Source: Roseovarius sp.
Lineage (GTDB): Bacteria; Pseudomonadota; Alphaproteobacteria; Rhodobacterales; Rhodobacteraceae
DNA length: 64,000 nucleotides
Direction: 5' to 3'
Assembly: GCF_030373445.1 (NCBI RefSeq)
Contig: NZ_JAUCYU010000001.1
Location: forward strand, 186,001 to 250,000
Below the pieces are notes generated by a model. The model was not told the DNA's origin and searched no databases. It saw only the letters and a list, made by a program, of their open reading frames with translations. This document shows, piece by piece, positions 61,675 to 64,000 of this stretch (position 1 is its first letter; each line of letters begins with the position of its first letter). Position numbers and translations under genes: made by a program.

Positions 61675-62649
61675 ATGACCTCCGCCCACCCCCGCATCGC
61701 CGCGGTCGTCATCGGTCGTAACGAGGGCGCGCGCCTCCGCGCCTGCCTCGCCTCTCTCGAAGATGCCTCCCCCGTCATCTACGTCGATTCCGGCTCCACC
61801 GACGGCAGCGCCGAGCACGCCCGCAGCACCGGCGCCCGTGTCATCGACCTCGACACTTCCCAGCCCTTCACCGCCGCCCGCGCCCGCAACGCTGGCCTCG
61901 CCGCCCTCGACCGCGCCGAGACCGACCTCGTCCAGCTCGTCGACGGCGACTGCACCGTCGAGCCCGGCTGGCTCGCCACCGCTTCGGCCTACCTGAAGGC
62001 CCATCCTGACACCGCCATCGCCTGCGGCCGCCGGCGCGAGGATCACCCCGAGGCCTCGCTCTACAACCGGCTCTGCGATATCGAGTGGAACACGCCCCCC
62101 GGCGACACAAGCGCCTGCGGCGGCGACATCCTCGCCCGGCTCTCCGCGCTCGATGCCGTGGGGCTTTACCGCGACGACCTGATCGCAGGCGAGGAACCCG
62201 AGCTTTGCGTCCGCCTGCGCCAGCAGGGCTGGAAGATCCACCGCCTCGACGCCCCCATGACCCGGCACGACGCCCGCATGACACGGCTCGGCCAATGGTG
62301 GACACGCACCCGCCGCGCCGGTCACGCCTTTGCCGAGGGGGCCCACCTCCACGGCGCCCCGCCCGAACGCCACTGGGTCGCCGAGACGCGCCGCGCGCTG
62401 CTCTGGGGCGCCCTCCTGCCGCTCGCCATCCTGATTGCCGCGCTGGTCCACCCGGCGGCCCTGCTGCTGACGCTCATCTATCCGCTACAGGTCGCCCGCC
62501 TCGCCGCCCGCCGCGGCCTGGCCTCGCGCGCCGCATGGGAATGGGCCGCCTTCACGGTGCTGGGCAAATTCGCCGAGGCCCAGGGCGCCCTGCAATTCCA
62601 CGCCTCCCGCCTCCTGCGCCGCCGCGCCACGCTGATCGAGTACCGCTAG
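61675..62649 (+). CDS. Family 2 glycosyltransferase
   Basis: 324 residues. GT-A start AAVVIGRNEGARLRACLASL, VIYVDSGSTDGSAEHA, metal-binding LVQLVDGDCTVEPGWL (DxD-like) and LIAGEEPELCVRLRQQGWKI. C-terminal region LLWGALLPLAILIAALVHPAALLLTLIYP supplies one or two membrane spans. Transfers a sugar during surface glycan assembly. Ends overlapping the convergent WecG-type gene by 4 bp. Confidence 0.88.
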   Translation: MTSAHPRIAAVVIGRNEGARLRACLASLEDASPVIYVDSGSTDGSAEHARSTGARVIDLDTSQPFTAARARNAGLAALDRAETDLVQLVDGDCTVEPGWLATASAYLKAHPDTAIACGRRREDHPEASLYNRLCDIEWNTPPGDTSACGGDILARLSALDAVGLYRDDLIAGEEPELCVRLRQQGWKIHRLDAPMTRHDARMTRLGQWWTRTRRAGHAFAEGAHLHGAPPERHWVAETRRALLWGALLPLAILIAALVHPAALLLTLIYPLQVARLAARRGLASRAAWEWAAFTVLGKFAEAQGALQFHASRLLRRRATLIEYR

Positions 62650-63437
62650 TGCCCGCCGGTCGACATACGCAGGCGCAACGCCCCGATGGCCAGCCGCGGC
62701 AATATCGCGATGCAGCGGGCATAGCGCGGCCCCAGCCGCCGGATATCGCCCAGCGCGCGCCAGACCCATTCCATCGCCAGCCGCCTGACCCAGACGGGCG
62801 CCCGCTTCTGGCGGCCGGAAATGAAATCCAGCCCCGCCCCGATCGAGGCGAAGCCCACATGCGGCGCCAGCTCGCGTCCCCGGGCCGCGAAGCGCTCCTG
62901 CTTGGGCGCCCCCAGCGCGAGGAAACACAGGCCCACGCCCTCCGCCTCCAGCCGCCCGAGGATATCGGACGCCGCCGCGCCGTCGGGGTCGAATCCCATC
63001 GGCGGGGCATGGCGCAGCACCACGCGAAGCCCCGGCATATCCGCCTCCAGCCGGTCGCCCGCTTCCTGCAATGTCGCCTCGTCGCTGCCCACCATCGCCA
63101 CCGGCACCCCGGCCTCCCCGGCCATCCGGCACAGCGGGCGGATCAGGTCGGACCCCGGCAACAGCTCCACCGGGCGCCCGGCCAATCGCGACAGCCACAC
63201 GATCGGGTTGCCATCGGCCACCACCATGTCCTGCCGCGCATAGGCTTGGGCAAAGGCCCGATCGCTCCGCATCTTCACGAGGTGGTCGAGGTTGATCGTC
63301 GCCAGCGCGAACCCTTCGCGCGCGGCAAACCGTGCCCCGACCGCCTCCGCCAAATCGGCGAAGTCGCGCAGGTTCACCCGAACAACCTGATCCCGAACCG
63401 TAAACTGCAAGAAAGGATGACCCCGCTTTCGCCACAT
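62646..63437 (-). CDS. WecG/TagA/CpsF-family glycosyltransferase
   Basis: 263 residues with family features FALATINLDHLVKMRSDRAFAQAY, VVADGNPIVWLSRLAGRP, VAMVGSDEATLQEA and FLALGAPKQERFAARGREL / VGFASIGAGLDFISG. Adds N-acetylmannosaminuronic-type or similar sugars to lipid-linked precursors. Start ATG 63437; an in-frame GTG at 63461 is possible. Confidence 0.88.
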   Translation of the reverse strand: MWRKRGHPFLQFTVRDQVVRVNLRDFADLAEAVGARFAAREGFALATINLDHLVKMRSDRAFAQAYARQDMVVADGNPIVWLSRLAGRPVELLPGSDLIRPLCRMAGEAGVPVAMVGSDEATLQEAGDRLEADMPGLRVVLRHAPPMGFDPDGAAASDILGRLEAEGVGLCFLALGAPKQERFAARGRELAPHVGFASIGAGLDFISGRQKRAPVWVRRLAMEWVWRALGDIRRLGPRYARCIAILPRLAIGALRLRMSTGGH

Positions 63438-63523
63438 CTGACACCTGACCGGCCTGTCCACCTATACCGGGAATGCCGGTCCGGGCCACCGTCAAAAGCG
63501 CGCCTGCGGGCAATCCTCGCCTG

Positions 63524-64000
63524 ATGCCCAACGCATTCGCATATCTCATGCTGATGATCTGGCCCGTCGCCTGCGTGGTGATGTTCCGCCGGATGGGCAT
63601 CGAACGGGCGATCATCTGGGCGATCCTCGGCGGCTACCTCCTGCTGCCGCCCCGCGCGGTGTTCGACCTGCCGCTGGTGCCCGATTTCAACAAGACCTCG
63701 ATTCCCAATCTCTGCGCGCTGGCCTGCTGCCTGTGGGTGGCCAAGCGCCGCGTGCCGATCTGGCCGGAAAGCCGGGTGATGAAGGTGCTGCTGTTCCTGT
63801 TCCTCGCCGGCACCATCCCCACAGTTCTCACCAATACCGACCCCATCCTGTTCTACTCGGTCTTCGATGCCGAACCGGTCTCCTTCGTCACCGGCGGCCT
63901 GCCGGGGCTGCGCATCATCGACGTTCTCTCTGTCGGCTCGCAACAGGCGATCACGCTCATTCCCTTCGTGCTGGGCCGCGCCTTCCTGTCCTCGCAGACG
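63524..64000 (+). CDS. O-antigen-polymerase-like membrane protein, cut by window edge
   Basis: The first 159 codons of an open frame that runs off the right edge, beginning MPNAFAYLMLMIWPVACVVMF. It has at least four hydrophobic stretches, with loops containing VPDFNKTSIPNLCALACCLW and NTDPILFYSVFDAE. The pattern fits a multi-span polysaccharide polymerase/ligase; its position after glycosyltransferase genes supports this. Family not proven from the fragment. Confidence 0.6.
   Translation, partial: MPNAFAYLMLMIWPVACVVMFRRMGIERAIIWAILGGYLLLPPRAVFDLPLVPDFNKTSIPNLCALACCLWVAKRRVPIWPESRVMKVLLFLFLAGTIPTVLTNTDPILFYSVFDAEPVSFVTGGLPGLRIIDVLSVGSQQAITLIPFVLGRAFLSSQT

Overview
The window is high-GC DNA with tightly packed, often 4-bp-overlapping genes, as in an alphaproteobacterium. 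The best guess is a marine Rhodobacterales (Roseobacter-group) member. Grounds are a BhcR/BhcA pair (beta-hydroxyaspartate cycle), many binding-protein importers (one TRAP system and three ABC systems), a carboxyspermidine-type polyamine operon, and CCCCGGG...CCCGGGG palindromic repeats in intergenic DNA. No rRNA, tRNA, CRISPR array, transposase or prophage was recognised.

Layout. 1-2 kb: 5' part of bhcA and its divergent IclR regulator bhcR. 2-9.1 kb: a carbamoylputrescine-amidase-like nitrilase, a MarR-like regulator, then a divergent operon of a TRAP importer plus 5-oxoprolinase subunits PxpB, PxpC and PxpA. 9.2-10.3 kb: a small unknown gene and a ZIP-type metal transporter with four in-phase direct repeats upstream. 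10.3-15.5 kb: a Liv-type ABC importer (livKHMGF order) plus an unknown gene. 15.8-17.6 kb: a cupin gene, then an AT-rich islet carrying a membrane protein and an ImmA/IrrE metallopeptidase. 17.6-28.5 kb: cupin and choline-dehydrogenase-like GMC genes; an operon of glycine-betaine-type ABC importer (proX-proV-fused proW), amidase and iron alcohol dehydrogenase; an MBL hydrolase and an SDR. 28.5-39 kb: esterase, DMT transporter, a GcvT-like protein overlapping a Rieske oxygenase, a LysR regulator, two further Rieske oxygenases, a class III aminotransferase and a BetI-like TetR regulator. 39-49.2 kb: a C69/Ntn-type hydrolase, a Dpp-type importer with fused ATPases, a CocE/X-Pro hydrolase and a divergent XRE regulator. 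49.2-54.4 kb: polyamine operon speA - carboxynorspermidine synthase - nspC - speB. 54.6-56 kb: a collagen-like protein of 58 exact-length hexapeptide repeats. 56.4-64 kb: a surface-polysaccharide-type locus (kinase-like, GNAT, asparagine-synthase-like, three glycosyltransferases, truncated polymerase-like membrane protein).

How it fits together. Much of 15.8-39 kb looks like an uptake and catabolic region for N-methylated or quaternary amines: betaine-type import, choline-dehydrogenase-like oxidation, Rieske N-demethylation-type oxygenases, a folate-type methyl acceptor and an aminotransferase. The substrates cannot be read from sequence. A shared palindrome TGAGCGCTCA lies in three promoters of this region (cupin, one Rieske gene, aminotransferase-Rieske operon/TetR gene). 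This suggests one small regulon under the BetI-like TetR protein. Similar operator logic is visible for the TRAP operon (two related 23-bp sites) and the Dpp/CocE cluster (TTTCGCG direct repeats in two promoters).
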